64,000 nucleotides of DNA from Microvelia longipes (lineage: Eukaryota > Arthropoda > Insecta > Hemiptera > Veliidae): contig JACMZG010001913.1 in assembly GCA_018340805.1 (NCBI GenBank), positions 6,152,209-6,216,208 of the forward strand, in the 5' to 3' direction. The translations under genes were made by a program, and so were the position numbers. The number at the start of each line of letters is the position of its first letter. The stretch's first letter is position 1. The notes beneath the pieces are model-generated. The model searched no databases, was not told the origin of the DNA, and saw only the letters and a program-made list of their open reading frames with translations. Below are positions 47,184-58,470 of the stretch, piece by piece.

Positions 47184-47770
47184 TTAGGGGGGATCTGAAG
47201 CAGGTCCTAGGAGATATTTATAAGAGTCTATTATCTTTGATACATCAGATCTGTTGTTCATAGCGTTCTTATTCCCCGAATGTAGAGCATTTCAAGAATC
47301 TTACGCTTCTTATTATTTTTCTCCGTGCAAAGTGCTTTGCATTTTCTGGTTCAAAGATCTGCGTGATGCCCTAGGTCAACACAGTGAGCTGTCAAGCTGT
47401 CCTTTGGGCGTTCGCCCTATCAATGTAATTTTTTATGTGAGTTTTTACGGGTAGCGAAGTAAGTGGATGTTTCGCCAATATACACTTTGTTACAGTCCTT
47501 ACAGCCAATCTGATATATAATACCAGACCTCTTAGCCATAGGGGTCACGTCCTTGGTCCGGCTAAACAGATTACCCACCTTCCTGATGGAATACTTAGCA
47601 AAGGACATATCTGCACTGAACCTCTAAGACACAGTAAGCTTTTCAGTCAACCCTTTCACATAAGGCAACCGGAAATAGCCCATAGGGGGCGGAGGTCTTA
47701 ATTCCAGGCATTACTATTATCTCTGTGAATAGATGATAGAATTTTATAACTCTCTTTGGGTAGCCGTTTT
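47184..47770 (-). pseudogene. PLE2 GIY-YIG endonuclease, frameshifted
   Basis: Best segment is 47420-47608: SGIIYQIGCKDC and VYIGETSTYF, with the CxxC of the zinc site. Further parts (AHCVDLGHHAD, KNNKKRKILEMLYIR, NNRSDVSKIIDSYKYLL) lie in shifted frames towards a stop at 47184-47186. At least three frame changes and two in-frame stops are present. Upstream, LPKESYKILSSIHRDNSN marks the linker before the domain. The RT is not present here. Confidence 0.8.
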
Positions 47771-47785
47771 AGAGAGAATTCTCTA

Positions 47786-47798
47786 TATATATATATAT

Positions 47799-47857
<59 letters not shown>
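47786..47857. repeat. (TA)n at the upstream end of PLE2
   Basis: About 35 TA units with one TTA interruption, between the PLE2 endonuclease region and a PLE-associated N-terminal fragment. Confidence 0.95.
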
Positions 47858-47858
<1 letters not shown>

Positions 47859-47981
47859 TTTGAAGGGAATAGAATAGTATTTCATTAAGTTAAGAATGTT
47901 TATCTCCTCTGATGAGTCATTTAAATATACTTGTTTACTTACTAGAGTTTTGGGGGTCAAGTTTAAATTTAAAATTTATTG
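47859..47981 (-). pseudogene. PLE-associated N-terminal fragment
   Basis: Reads LTPKTLVSKQVYLNDSSEE, then INILNLMKYYSIPFK. The same core occurs at 20880-20970. Its position upstream of the PLE2 endonuclease, with (TA)n in place of the RT, suggests an internally deleted PLE2. I know the family only by context. Confidence 0.45.
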
Positions 47982-48647
47982 ATTTATTTCAAATTCTTCA
48001 TAACATATTGTGTTTGGAAACTATGATATTTTTAGACTTGAGTAAGTTCTTTTTTAAAGACTTTTTTTAAAAAAAAAACTGTCAAACCACTATTGCGATT
48101 GAAAATTTGTATATTTTTGTACTTGAGAGGCATTTCAGCAAATCATATTAAATCTTGGTGTCGTTGTAAAATTATTCTTGGGGGGTTGAATTTAACAACA
48201 TGTTTTAGTATACATTTAGGTAATAAAATACAAGTTTCTAAATATGAACTGATCATTTAATTCAAACATAAATCATAAGATCACACATGACATAATGAAT
48301 AATAATAAAATAATAACAGTTGTCATAGTAACGAATTGTAAAGTATAAATATTAACAACATAACAACACTACACGCGCCAAAAATTGTCAATTCTTCACT
48401 GCATTTTCCGTGTTTCAAGAATTTCTTAAATTTAATGACTTATTAATATTATCAGATTAATTTCCCTGTAAATTGTTAATCATGCATAAAACTTTATTAT
48501 TACATTAACTTTTTACTTTTCCGGATCTCCGCGCCAAAATTTTTAAAACTAGAGGTGAAAATTATAGGTAAATGAATTTCTTAGGTTTCTATAATTTTTA
48601 AATATTGTGTCAGCAAAAAAATCCGTAACTAGGGTGTCACCAGAATT
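47982..48647. other. Unassigned AT-rich sequence
   Basis: No gene, RNA or repeat recognised. Confidence 0.45.
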
Positions 48648-48720
48648 ATCTGTTTCAGGTGTTTTAAAGCCTCCTGCGTGTTTTTCATAAAGTTGTCTGT
48701 CTTTATGTGTGTGTGTTTGT
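48648..48720 (+). repeat. Dispersed repeat R4, copy 2
   Basis: TGTTTCAGGTGTTTTAAAGC, then AAAGTTGTCTGTCTTTATG and a short (GT)n. It matches the reverse complement of 2500-2585 and, less well, 37404-37462. Confidence 0.6.
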
Positions 48721-48879
48721 ACGTACACAAATTATAAAGCATAAACCGGAACCTTAGGCAAGAAAACGATATTTTAGCGATGAAACACACATTCCAATCG
48801 AAATTCGCCCGGCATGTGGACCACCTCGCCAGAATTATTTTGTAGTTACATAATTATAAACTTATATAATGTATATAAA

Positions 48880-49250
48880 AGGATAAAAAATTATTGTCCT
48901 CACCAGGATTCGAACCCAGATACCCTGCTAAGAGAGCTTGGAACGATTCCAGATAACATTTTTTTGACTTACCACTTGAAATAAGTTGAATACCAGTAAC
49001 TGACCACAGTTTTTTCGACTTTATGTTCACTTTAAGTAGTCGTATCGGCTCTGTACCGGTATTATTCAATTCAGCGGCCCAAAAACCATAAAATACCCCT
49101 TTATGCGGCGAAAAAAATTACTCAAATTTTACTGTTTTTCCCTGGGTAATAAACCAGGTTAATGACGTCCCAACAACCAGATGTTCGACAGGGTTCATGC
49201 CCTTCCAAGGTTGATTTTTGTATCAAGTTTGATTAAAAAACATTTGACGG
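48880..49250 (-). repeat. Repeat R3 copy B (uninterrupted), with tRNA-like end
   Basis: On the minus strand it ends with GGGTTCGAATCCTGG, a good pol III B box and T-arm. Blocks align in order with 3426-3599 plus 5984-6310, so it represents the site without the foldback insertion. No coding sequence. Confidence 0.6.
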
Positions 49251-49900
49251 ATAATTTATATTAAACATTGGTTACATATGTTTAATGCAAACTTAATACT
49301 TTTCTTATGTACCCACGTTAGAAATGTGGAAATGTAACACACTTGACACATTTTTATACATAAAAACACATGCTAAACTATTTTTTATGGATATATAAAC
49401 ATATATATACTTTTAGACTCTAAAATAATTTACAAAGGAATAAAAATAACAAAGGAAAACCCTATCCTATAAGTTATCAGGAAACAATGAAAACCCAATT
49501 TTGACAGCAACCCTCTAACAATAGGAAAATGTATTTACCGAAAGAAATATATGGGGTAAATGAAAATGTATTATGAGCCTGTTTTGTTGGCTGAATATTT
49601 TTTTCACTAATTCATTATATATTTTAGTATGATTTTGGTATATTTGGTTTGTTAGTTCCATGTTATCTGGTAAATTTGGATATCGTATTTCCATTGTTTG
49701 GCCAAAAAGGATTTTAAACAAAAACATAGCTTTGTAAAAACTCTGTCTAGTCTAGCGAAGAAAATATTGTGTCATCTTTAAACAAGCCGTGCAATCTTTT
49801 AGAGCAATTTTTTATTCTTTATGAGGTCGATCGTAGCTAATCCGACGTTGAGATAAAAGGCTCCGAGAAACCTTTTACCGGTTTATATAACACATTGACT
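49251..49900. other. Unassigned AT-rich sequence
   Basis: No gene recognised; a 70-codon minus frame at 49515-49727 has no recognisable domain. Confidence 0.4.
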
Positions 49901-49913
49901 TATACAGGATTGT
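49901..49913. repeat. SINE target site duplication, left
   Basis: TATACAGGATTGT, repeated exactly at 50475-50487. Confidence 0.85.
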
Positions 49914-50474
49914 TGAGTCACCCGTGGTGTAGTGGTTAAGGTACGCGGCCAATACACAGAATGAATGGACTTTAGTCATGGGTTCAATCCCAGCACGGGC
50001 CTCTAGGATTTTTATAAGAGGGATAAAAATTTTGCGTACCACGTTCTTCAGAAGGGGCGTAAAGCCGGTGGTCTCGAGCCTGAGCGTTGTCAGCTACTCG
50101 TTAAAGATCCCTCACCCCAAATGAAACTGGGTATAGGAAAAATTTAGGGCCCTCATTGTAGATTCATTATAATACTATACTGTTTGCCTTGTAGTTTAAA
50201 GTGTGTGGAGGTTTAGTTTAACAGTAAGAGCACGTGTTGTTCCCACTTTTCACTAGATTATAAGAGTCAGTGAAAATATGTATGATTGCTTGAAAAAGCA
50301 TAAGAGGAACCATAGAAATTCACGGCTCTTCTGTCTAGATTAGATGAAAAAATATACCTACACTTGAAATTAAAAGGAGTAGAACACTATCTCAGGGAGA
50401 TGGCAAAAAGGGCCCAACAACGTGGCCTACTTGCCTGATAGTTACTACCATTCCCTCCATATTACTATCACTAC
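49914..50474 (+). mobile_element. tRNA-derived SINE, 561 bp, full length
   Basis: A tRNA-like head (49921-49999) has acceptor strands CCCGTG/CACGGG, an A box TGGTGTAGTGG and a B box GGTTCAATCC in a paired T-arm. These would form an internal RNA polymerase III promoter. A tRNA-unrelated body follows, with GGCGTAAAGCCGGTGG and GTTGTCAGCTACTCG. The 3' end is a CCATATTACTATCACTAC-like sequence with no poly(A). A perfect 13-bp target duplication shows it inserted by LINE-type retrotransposition. The anticodon and partner LINE are not identifiable by eye. Confidence 0.9.
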
Positions 50475-50487
50475 TATACAGGATTGT
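50475..50487. repeat. SINE target site duplication, right
   Basis: TATACAGGATTGT, identical to 49901-49913. Confidence 0.85.
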
Positions 50488-50682
50488 CTAAAAGTTTTCC
50501 CTCGTCTTTATTTTTGAACCGTATAAATTTAAATAAATTTTCAACTTCTTTATTATAGGATATATATATATATTTGGAACTTTAGAGATCTCCATTTATG
50601 TATAGAGAAGTTTATACTTTGCAGTGACTTATTTTTGTATCTCCCTACTCTAAACCAGAGACTATAGATACTTAAAAACTAA

Positions 50683-50818
50683 GGCCCGTATTCAAAGACA
50701 TTTTCCTAACTTTCTCCTTTAGGAACAAGGAGAATGTTAGGAAAATGTTAGGAAAGTGTTAGGAAAATGTTAGGAGAATCTTAGGAAAATGTTAGGAAGA
50801 TGTATTTGATTACGGGCC
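50683..50818. mobile_element. 136-bp Harbinger-like MITE
   Basis: Inverted ends GGCCCGTA and TACGGGCC lie between TAA and TAA (50680-50682, 50819-50821); a three-base TAA duplication is typical of PIF/Harbinger. The right half is a short tandem of GTTAGGAAAAT units, and the left end carries its complement ATTTTCCTAAC. Confidence 0.8.
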
Positions 50819-50821
50819 TAA

Positions 50822-51859
50822 GACTGTCGACTCAATGGTGGGAAAATTTAGATTCCGGTCGACACTAGCGCGGCGGGGTACCTACCTTTTAATTGAAGTG
50901 GGCGTGTCTTGATTTCCTGCTTTATGCCCACAGTCAGTTTGAAATTTAATTTTATACTTTGTATAGTTATACTTGTAACTAGCCGTACCGCTTTAATCTT
51001 ACACGGAACGCTTCTGAGTATTTTTCAGTTATTTATTCAAGTAATTTATTTATTTAAATGATTCAATCAGGTAACAATGAAATAGTGGATAAACTTTAAA
51101 CGTGGTAGAAGATAGATTTCGGCATTTAATGCAGCCTGTATTTTAATTACAAGATGCGCACATGTGATTAAATGTAATTACCTGATAAAATCTACTAAAT
51201 CAATAAATTAATTAAGTGGAATTTACACTTATCTGCTATCAGTAGCGTTCTCTGGAAGTTTTAAAAAGGTTTCTTTTTACTATTAGTTTACTACCGTTTT
51301 TGATAAAAATAAATAAAGAAAACAATAATTTTATAATAATAATAAATGTAGCTGTCATAACCAAGAATTGCCATGGTATTCATAAATTTAAATATAAAAA
51401 TATAATCAGTCATTTTTAGAAAGCTATTGGGGATAGTTCATGAGTTGTCCGCACCGGTCCGCCGCGGCAATAATTTTTAGTTGCTTACGATAATTGAATC
51501 CAAACTTTTCTTCATTTAAGTTAACCCCCCCTGCTCTGAAGGAAAAAGCAAAACTATGTCAACAAAACGATGTTAACATAGAAGGCTTTTTGAATATATG
51601 TTATTACTGTATATGTAAAAAAGTAAATAAGTGTTTTTATCAGGCCACGAGGAATAAAAAGTCCATTTTTACATATCATTATTTTTGTTGCAAGTACAGT
51701 TGTATTTCTTTGATAGGAGGATCTCACTTAAAATAATGATGTGCGAAAACATATTACCTTGTAGACTTCAATACACTTGTATAATAGAATGCCTAGTATG
51801 TCAAGTATATTAAGAACAGGCCTGTATCTCAAGAACAGAACTGTCCTCTGAAAGACGGC
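50822..51859. other. Unassigned sequence
   Basis: No gene recognised. A small GC-richer stretch at 50855-50895 (GACACTAGCGCGGCGG) is unexplained. Confidence 0.4.
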
Positions 51860-52440
51860 AGTCTGTGTATCGGTCTCAATTTCCAACTCCTTAGAAGTCC
51901 TAAAATAAAAGTGTGTGCTTTGGTCTCAATTTCCACTCCCTTCCTCTGAAAGTCCTGGCATGGCAATCAGAGCTTTTGTATCAATATCCACTCCCTTCCT
52001 CTGAAAGTCCTGGCATGGCAATCAGAGCTTTTGTATCAATTTCTACTCCCTTCCTCTGAAAGTCCTGGCATGGCAATCAGAGCTTTTGTATCAATTTCCA
52101 CTCCCTTCCTCTGGAAGTCCTGGCATGGCAATCAGAGCTTTTGTATCAATTTCTACTCCCTTCCTCTGAAAGTCCTGGCATGGCAATCAGACCTTTTGTA
52201 TCAATTTCTACTCCCTTCCTCTGAAAGTCCTGGCATGGCAATCAGAGCTTTTGTATCAATTTCCACTCCCTTCCTCTGAAAGTCCTGGCATGGCAATCAG
52301 AACTTTTGTATCAATTTCCACTCCCTTCCTCTGAAAGTCCTGGCATGGAAATCAGAGCTTTTGTATCAATTTCCACCCCTCCCTCTGAAAATCCTTGGAT
52401 CACTATATGTACTTTGGTCTCAATTTTCATCCTTTTAAAA
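51860..52440 (+). repeat. 55-bp minisatellite, about 9 copies
   Basis: Units share CTCTGAAAGTCCTGGCATGG, then CAATCAGAGCTTTTGTATCA and a TTTCCACTCCCTTC block. The middle copies are almost identical; edges are diverged. Because 3 x 55 is a multiple of three, a long frame runs through it, which is not a gene. Confidence 0.95.
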
Positions 52441-53284
52441 GTCCATGGATGTCAGTCTGTGCTTAGGTTTCTATTTTTAGTACAATAAGTGACCCTATTA
52501 TGCGATCCAAGCAGACCCGCAGAGCTGGCCTATATTGACATTACGTACTCTCTCAAGATATAAGAAGCTATACTATTTTAAAAAGTGGCTAACCTTTCCG
52601 TCCTTAGATATTGCGCAGCTAGAATGAATTAGGAGAAAGTTCAGAAATAAAGATAGTTTTTATTTATGTAACTTATGTATTGGGTGAATTTTCGTATTTG
52701 TATCTCTTGGTTAAGTATTTTTCTTTGAATGTGTAAACCAGTTCGTTCGTACGTGTGTTAGTACAAAAACAGATAACCAAGACCTAGAGTTCTAAAAGTC
52801 AAGACACTAGACTCAAGAGTTCTCTCTTTATGTTTTCTTCTCGTGCCCTCTAGTCGCCTCTCCTAGTACCCCCTCCTCTTCTCCATACCCAATATGAAAT
52901 ACACGACGTCTATCCAATAATTTGAAAATCCCACCAAGCCCTCTTGAAATGCTTGAAAGTCTTCAACAAAACTAAAATAAACAAGACTTGAAAAACCAAT
53001 CCAAAATAAAATTCTTACAAAAAAATTAAATCCCCTTAAAAAACTTGAAACTTGAAAATAAACTAAAAGATTTTTTTTTTATTTAAAGAATCATAAATAA
53101 GCTTGTGGTTTTAAATTAAAGCAACAAAGTTATTGAAAACTCTAACCAACTCTACACTTATATCAAACAAATTATATTTCACTAAATTCTATAGCAGAAT
53201 AATTTTCAAATCCTAATGACATATAAATTTAATAAAAAAAGTAAAAATCAGGGACAATGTACCGCCGATCTTTATCGTCACAAT
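52441..53284. other. Unassigned sequence
   Basis: No gene or shared repeat recognised; 52850-52900 is pyrimidine-rich. Confidence 0.45.
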
Positions 53285-53520
53285 ATCGGATTCGCAACAC
53301 TCAGCTTGTCACTTAAACTCGCTGCGCTCACTTTAAACTCGCTGCGCTCAGCTTGTTCACTTTAAACTCGCTGCGCTCAGCTTGTTCACTTTAAACTCGC
53401 TGCGCTCAGCTTGTTCACTTTAAACTCGCTGCGCTCAGCTTGTTCACTTTAACTCGCTGCGCTCGCTGTTCCTTTAAACTCGCTCAGCTTGTTCACTTTA
53501 AACTCGCTGCGCTCGTTCTT
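53285..53520 (+). repeat. CpG-rich ~31-bp minisatellite, about 8 copies
   Basis: Units read AAACTCGCTGCGCTCAGC plus TTGTTCACTTT. It is a tandem version of the CTCGCT(T/G)CGCTC word scattered elsewhere in the window. Confidence 0.92.
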
Positions 53521-53682
53521 ATCAAGGATCTTGAATAAAGGGGATGACTCACTAAGTCGTTTAGCCATACAAAAAAGTGACCCCATCGAAAACCGAGAGA
53601 GAATTCAACACGAAACACACGTCAACAACCAACTGCTCATGCTTGGTAAAAAAGAAAATGCTGTGAGTGATGAAGCACTTTG

Positions 53683-54249
53683 ATTGAGCACTTTATTGGA
53701 CCGTTTTTAGGATGGGAAGCCAATCATTATTGTTATAGGAGGTTATTTAGTACTTTTCACCTCCGAGGACAATAATGAATGTAAAAAAAAAACTCCTAGG
53801 ACGTAAAAGTAATTCATATATTGCCGCCGTAATGTAGCGTGTTCAAAAAACAATCTATGTAAAACCCTCATGAGATTTCTTTAAAAGTGTTCATTTTGTT
53901 TCTGTTTTTGTTCGTAGACTAATTTTTTTTTTCGTTTTTAAAAGGAGATCTAACTAATTGACAATTTTTGTGTGTTTATTTGTAAAGCTTTTACATTTTT
54001 GAGTAAAAGTGTGAAGCTATGGATGAATTCAATGAAAACGATAATATGGAGTTAATTGGACGCTTGTTTTTTCAATTAAGTATATAGCGCAGTTTATTTA
54101 ATGAGTGCTACCTAAAAAAAATAGTGTATGCCATCCGGCTGAGAATGTCTTTATGTCTTGGCAATTTTTCCGACTCGCTTCGCTCGTCGGTAAATCTAAT
54201 TGCCGTGACATAAAGACACACTTCTCAACCTTATGGCATAAATAACTAT
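53683..54249 (+). mobile_element. Dispersed element R2, copy 2
   Basis: Near-identical to 1547-2156 apart from small indels, with the same terminal hairpin (about 54128-54242) and the mini-ORF. Confidence 0.82.
54019..54087 (+). CDS. Mini-ORF of 22 codons inside R2 copy 2
   Basis: MDEFNENDNMEL, then IGRLFFQLSI and a stop at the same point as in copy 1. Three codons shorter than copy 1 with the frame kept. Possibly a relic of an exon; unproven. Confidence 0.3.
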   Translation: MDEFNENDNMELIGRLFFQLSI

Positions 54250-54252
54250 TAC

Positions 54253-54647
54253 AGTCCATCGTTTAGTTTAAAAATCTTGACAGGTCAGTTTAAACACCAC
54301 TGATTCTTAAAAAAACAAAATCCCTGCAAGAAGGGAGCGGGAAAAAACTGTGTACATAAATCAGGTTATTTTACCCGTATTTTCTTGACGATGTTTTTTT
54401 TACATTTCTTTGGTGCAGATTTATTTTAAAATATCATTTTTAAAATATATTTGAAAGTAGTTTTCAAAAAGATATAATCAAAAGAAGAACCACAAAAAAG
54501 TGAACGACTGCCGGGAAGAAGGTTTTTTCCCTACAGCGGTTATTGTGGTAGGGATTTTTTTAAGTGAGAGGTTGGCAGTGGCTTCTCTGATTGGTCAATC
54601 CCCAAAATACTTATGACCTTGGGGATTTATAAACTAAACGATAGACT
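54253..54647. mobile_element. MITE family E, ~395 bp
   Basis: Inverted ends AGTC(C/T)ATCGTTTAGTTTA followed by AAATC, about 35 bp with mismatches. It directly abuts R2 copy 2. Non-coding; target duplication unclear. Confidence 0.75.
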
Positions 54648-54949
54648 ATAAATATAACATCTACATTTTCATTTTGTCTTTTAAGCGCCCAAACACATAA
54701 CTTATACTGATTATGGAGACCAATACAGTTGATAATGTACTCAAAGATAAGTTTTTAATTTTTAAAGATTTTGTAAAAAACAAGTACATGTCAATTGATA
54801 AAAATCAAACTAATGCTAAATATAAGATAAAACTTGTCTATTTTTTGATGGCACATAAATGTAAACAATATGAGTGCCAAATTATAAAATACGTTTTCAC
54901 GTATTTGTAACAAATGAAATATATTCCTTCCCTATTATATCGTTACGTT
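54648..54949. other. Unassigned sequence with a 65-codon frame
   Basis: A plus frame at 54713-54910 starts METNTVDNVLKDKFLI and is lysine-rich. I do not recognise it, and there is no supporting homologue in the window. Confidence 0.25.
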
Positions 54950-55033
54950 CAGTAATTTCTCTTTCGTAGCACTATTTATTTTATAGAACTCCCACATCTT
55001 GATAGGAAATTTAAACACAACAGCTTAAAGTTC
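54950..55033 (+). repeat. Dispersed repeat R6 copy 1, first half
   Basis: TTTCGTAGCACTATTTATTT and GATAGGAAATTTAAACAC match, inverted, 58395-58470. The copy is interrupted by the palindromic element and resumes at 55532. Confidence 0.7.
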
Positions 55034-55531
55034 TATAAGGCGCGGTCGAATATCCACGGCCTTCTAGAACATTGGATCACCAACAAACTTTTTTTATAAC
55101 TTTTTTTTTAAACTTTTCAGTAATTAGCCGGATTTGTGATATAAAGCCTATTTCCGTAATCTGCACGCTCTTTTGATTAATCTCAAAGAGTAATTACATT
55201 CACTCAACGATTTATTTTTAATCTAACTTGGTACATACATAACTACTGTTAGACGTCAATGTTATCTACCTGATTTGTGTTTATATTTTGACATGTCATA
55301 TTTGTAACATTGACGTCTACGTAGTTATGTATGTACCAAGTTAGATTAAAAATAAATCGTTGAGTAAATGTAAATACTCTTTGAGATTAACCAGAAGAGC
55401 GTGCAGATTACGGAAATAGGCTTCATTTATCACAAAACCGGCTAATTACTGAAAATTTTGAAAAAAGTTATAAAAAAAGTTTGTTGGTGATCCAATGTTC
55501 TAGAAGCGTGGATATTCGACCGCGCCTTATA
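55034..55531. mobile_element. 498-bp near-perfect palindromic element
   Basis: Arms of about 225 bp begin TATAAGGCGCGGTCGAATAT and meet around a short centre near 55285. The outermost TA on each side may be a TA target duplication. Non-coding. The arms differ only by scattered substitutions and a few indels. Confidence 0.88.
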
Positions 55532-55615
55532 ATAACGACAAAAACTAATTGTTTAGCAGTATAATATTTCACCTAACATTGTAAACATCTTCAGGTATCA
55601 CAGGTAAATTTTTTT
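55532..55615 (+). repeat. Dispersed repeat R6 copy 1, second half
   Basis: AAAAACTAATTGTTTAGC and TTTCACCTAACATTGTA match 58205-58270 and the inverted block at 58367-58420. Confidence 0.7.
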
Positions 55616-56433
55616 GTTACATTGTTCGTAACCTCAATATATATCGCCTCAGAATCTTTTATAAGGTTAGAAACAATAAGTACTAACCAACCCCTTACCT
55701 TGTTTCGAAAACTTCCTGAGGGCAACGCCTACACCATTTTAAACGAAAAAATTCTTATTATTAAAACAACACCTTCCAACGCTGAAGAATTTCTGAAATA
55801 AAACACCTTTATCCCCCTCTACCCCACCATGGCCCTTTTCATTTTTCTTTTTTAAAATTCGCTAAAAAAAGTTTTTATTTTATAAAACATGTCAGCTCTC
55901 AGTGTAAGTTTTTTAAGGACTTTTTTTTAAATTACATTTTGATAACTTTTTTTTCATTTTCTTTAAATTTGCCTTTACATTTTTTTGTGGTTTAAAATAA
56001 TATTATAATAATAAATCACGTTTTTTATTTTGTTAAAAACAATAGTCGTTTTCGCATATACTTTTTGGCGAAGAGTTTTTAGATAATAATACAAAGTTGT
56101 AAAAAGTGAAATGAAAAAAATTGTTAAGACTAGAAAGAATTAAAAAAAACTTTGTTAAAAAATAAAATTAAAGATGATAAGAGAAACTTGTGTTAAAACA
56201 TTCTAACTTAATTTATGGAGGGACAGATCTTAATGTTTTCTTGTAAAACTTACTTTCTATGAACTTTGAACTTATTAATATTTGCATAATTATATCTTTC
56301 TGTGGTGGGGAGTTTAGGTCTATTATATTCCCCGTAGTTAAAATGTGAAATTGGGCATGGTAAACTTATTGAGATATTTTATATCCAACCTCTTAGAGCT
56401 TTTTCGACCTTAGAGGGAACTGCTGAAGAAAAA
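55616..56433. other. Unassigned AT-rich sequence
   Basis: No gene recognised; long A and T runs. Confidence 0.45.
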
Positions 56434-56940
56434 CATCATTTGGAACTTAACAGAGACATAGTGAAACGCTGGAAAGAATTGGAACTTGACAGAGACACAG
56501 TGAAACGCTGGAGAGGATCGGAACTTGACAGAGACACAGCACAGTGAAACGCTAGAGAGGATCGGAACTTGACAGAGACATAGTGAAACGCTGGAGAGGA
56601 TTGAAACTTGACAGAGACATAGTGAAACGCTAGAGAGGATTAAAACTTGACAGAGACACAGTGAAACGCTGGAGAGGATTAGAACTTGACAGAGACATAG
56701 TGAAACGCTAGAGAGGATCGGAACTTGACAGAGACATAGTAAAACGCTGGTGGGATTAAAACTTGACAGAGACAGTGAAACGCTGGAGAGGATTAGATTG
56801 ACAGAGACATAGTGAAACACTAGAGAGGATCGGAACTTGACAGAGACATAGTGAAACGCTGGAGAGGATTAAAACTTGACAGAGACACAGTGAAACGCTG
56901 GAGGATAGACTTGACAAGACATAGTGAAACGCTTCATTAC
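56434..56940 (-). repeat. 39-bp minisatellite, about 13 copies
   Basis: Units read GAACTTGACAGAGACATAGT then GAAACGCTGGAGAGGATCG. Because 39 is a multiple of three, an open minus-strand frame of repeated CLCQV-like residues results; I treat it as non-coding. It abuts the truncated MITE-C copy. Confidence 0.93.
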
Positions 56941-56942
56941 AC

Positions 56943-57205
56943 TTGTTAATAAAAAGTGTAATGGCTGGAACCGGTCTCAATTTTTTGTAAATACCTTCCT
57001 GAACAAGGATCTGCAATCCTGCCGACTCGTATCGGATGGGCGTACCAGGCAGAACGCACTTTAGGGGTCAATGGTTCTGCCTGGGACACCCATCCGATAC
57101 GAGTCGGCAGAATTTCAGACCCTTGTTCAAGAAGATATTTACGAAAAGTGAGACCGGTTCCAGCCATTACACTTTTATTAACAAAACACCCCTGGGCTCT
57201 TGGTC
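56943..57205. mobile_element. MITE family C, copy 3, truncated
   Basis: Lacks the outer ~30 bp on the left, where the 39-bp array begins. The right end reads CTTGGTC followed by CA, not TA. Has one direct and one inverted subrepeat. Confidence 0.85.
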
Positions 57206-58204
57206 CATAATATTTTAAGAAAAAGTTCCGATGCTCTTCGTACCCTATATTTTTCTTATTCAAACGTAGACTTCCGTTGAAAAGTAGGTGCGTCATGTTT
57301 GCTCTTACAAGGCTTTTCTTCCAATTTTAAATGATAGGAAAGTCACAAACATTTTATTTAAGCTTAAAAATTAAATTTTTCCACTAGTTTTCGTTTGAAG
57401 ATATTTTATTATGGAAATATAGTTATACAAGATTCACGATAAATATTGACTTAAAAATAATAGAACAAAAGCGATTGATAAAAGAAAATTTGACAAGAGA
57501 TTGACACGGAGGAAATCTTGTATCTGAAGTCGAGAGGAAAGTATAAAGAAAGAGGAAATTGTTTTTTTCTTTCTTTGATCAGATTGGGAAATAAGGCTTT
57601 TGGGTTTTAACGAGATAGATTGATTTTTTTCAGAGAATGCTATCTTAACTATAGTGTCTCATGCTTTCATGCCTTTAAAAAGTCCTTGCGTCGAAAAGTC
57701 CACAAGCCGGACGCATTTCCTTAGAAATGGGTGCTTTCATGCTCAACATTCCATATTTTGCTTATATTTCCTGTTTATGGGTTATACAACAAGTTTTATA
57801 AGTAAAAATAAGTAAAATAAAAACTATCTCCAGACGGTGTATAATGTAAAGTTTATTGACTAGTTTTTAGAGAGTAAAGAAGCCCTTTTCACTCCCAAGG
57901 GAGAAAAAGTAACTTTTTCTACCTTGGGAATAAAAAGTGTTTCCTTTTATTGGGTTATTAGAGCCATTTATATAAATTTTTCAGGGGAGTGGTATTCTCT
58001 AAATTTATACAGGTGACCGAACAATTTTTTTAACATTTCCCGGAAATGGCACCCCCAAAATTTGTCAGGGGGACCCGACCAAGAAAAAAAAATATTTGGC
58101 TCAAAATCCGTTTTAGGTCAAAAGAAGTTGTTTGGGACAGTAAAATATTTTTTTTTTGGTTTTTTGGGGGCCGTACCCCCAAAATTTAAAATTTGTTGTG
58201 TTGT
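57206..58204. other. Unassigned sequence
   Basis: No gene recognised. 57885-57950 has a partly self-complementary CTCCCAAGG...CCTTGGGA stretch. Confidence 0.45.
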
Positions 58205-58470
58205 TATGTTTTATAATAACAACAAAAACTAATTGTTTAGCTATATATGTCACCTAACATTGTAGACATCTTTAAGTTCCAAAATAAAACAAAAAAACTA
58301 ATTGTTTAGCTTTATATTTTTCTACTATTGTAGGCATCTGCAAGCATTACAGGCAATTTTTTTACAAAATCATGTTAGGTGAAATATATAGCTAAACAAT
58401 TAGTTTTGTGGTGTTTACAATTTCCTATTAAGAATGTATAAAATAAATAGTGCTACAAAAGAGAAATTGA
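58205..58470 (-). repeat. Dispersed repeat R6, copy 2, with internal inverted repeat
   Basis: AAAACTAATTGTTTAGCTAT and a TCACCTAACAT block occur at 58213-58262 and inverted at 58371-58415, with a third direct partial copy near 58297. The outer part 58420-58470 matches 54950-55020 inverted and lacks the 498-bp insertion. Confidence 0.75.

Larger units (their letters stand above)
46758..47784 (-). mobile_element. Penelope-like element PLE2, 3' part
   Basis: On the minus strand it starts next to the (TA)n at 47786, runs through a frameshifted GIY-YIG region, a non-coding segment and a hammerhead motif, and ends at the (TA)n at 46757. It is a different family from PLE1 by protein and terminal sequence. 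Confidence 0.8.

Noticed and set aside
49921..49999. Functional tRNA gene
   Set aside because: The cloverleaf is imperfect, and the sequence is the head of a 561-bp element bounded by a 13-bp target duplication, so it is a SINE.
52031..52488. 82- and 60-codon frames with SESPGMAIRAF-like repeats
   Set aside because: Produced by the 55-bp minisatellite; the same DNA word appears in all three frames.
56410..56820. 136-codon minus frame with repeated VSLCLCQV-type units
   Set aside because: The 39-bp minisatellite period is a multiple of three, so an open frame follows automatically; flanking sequence is not coding.
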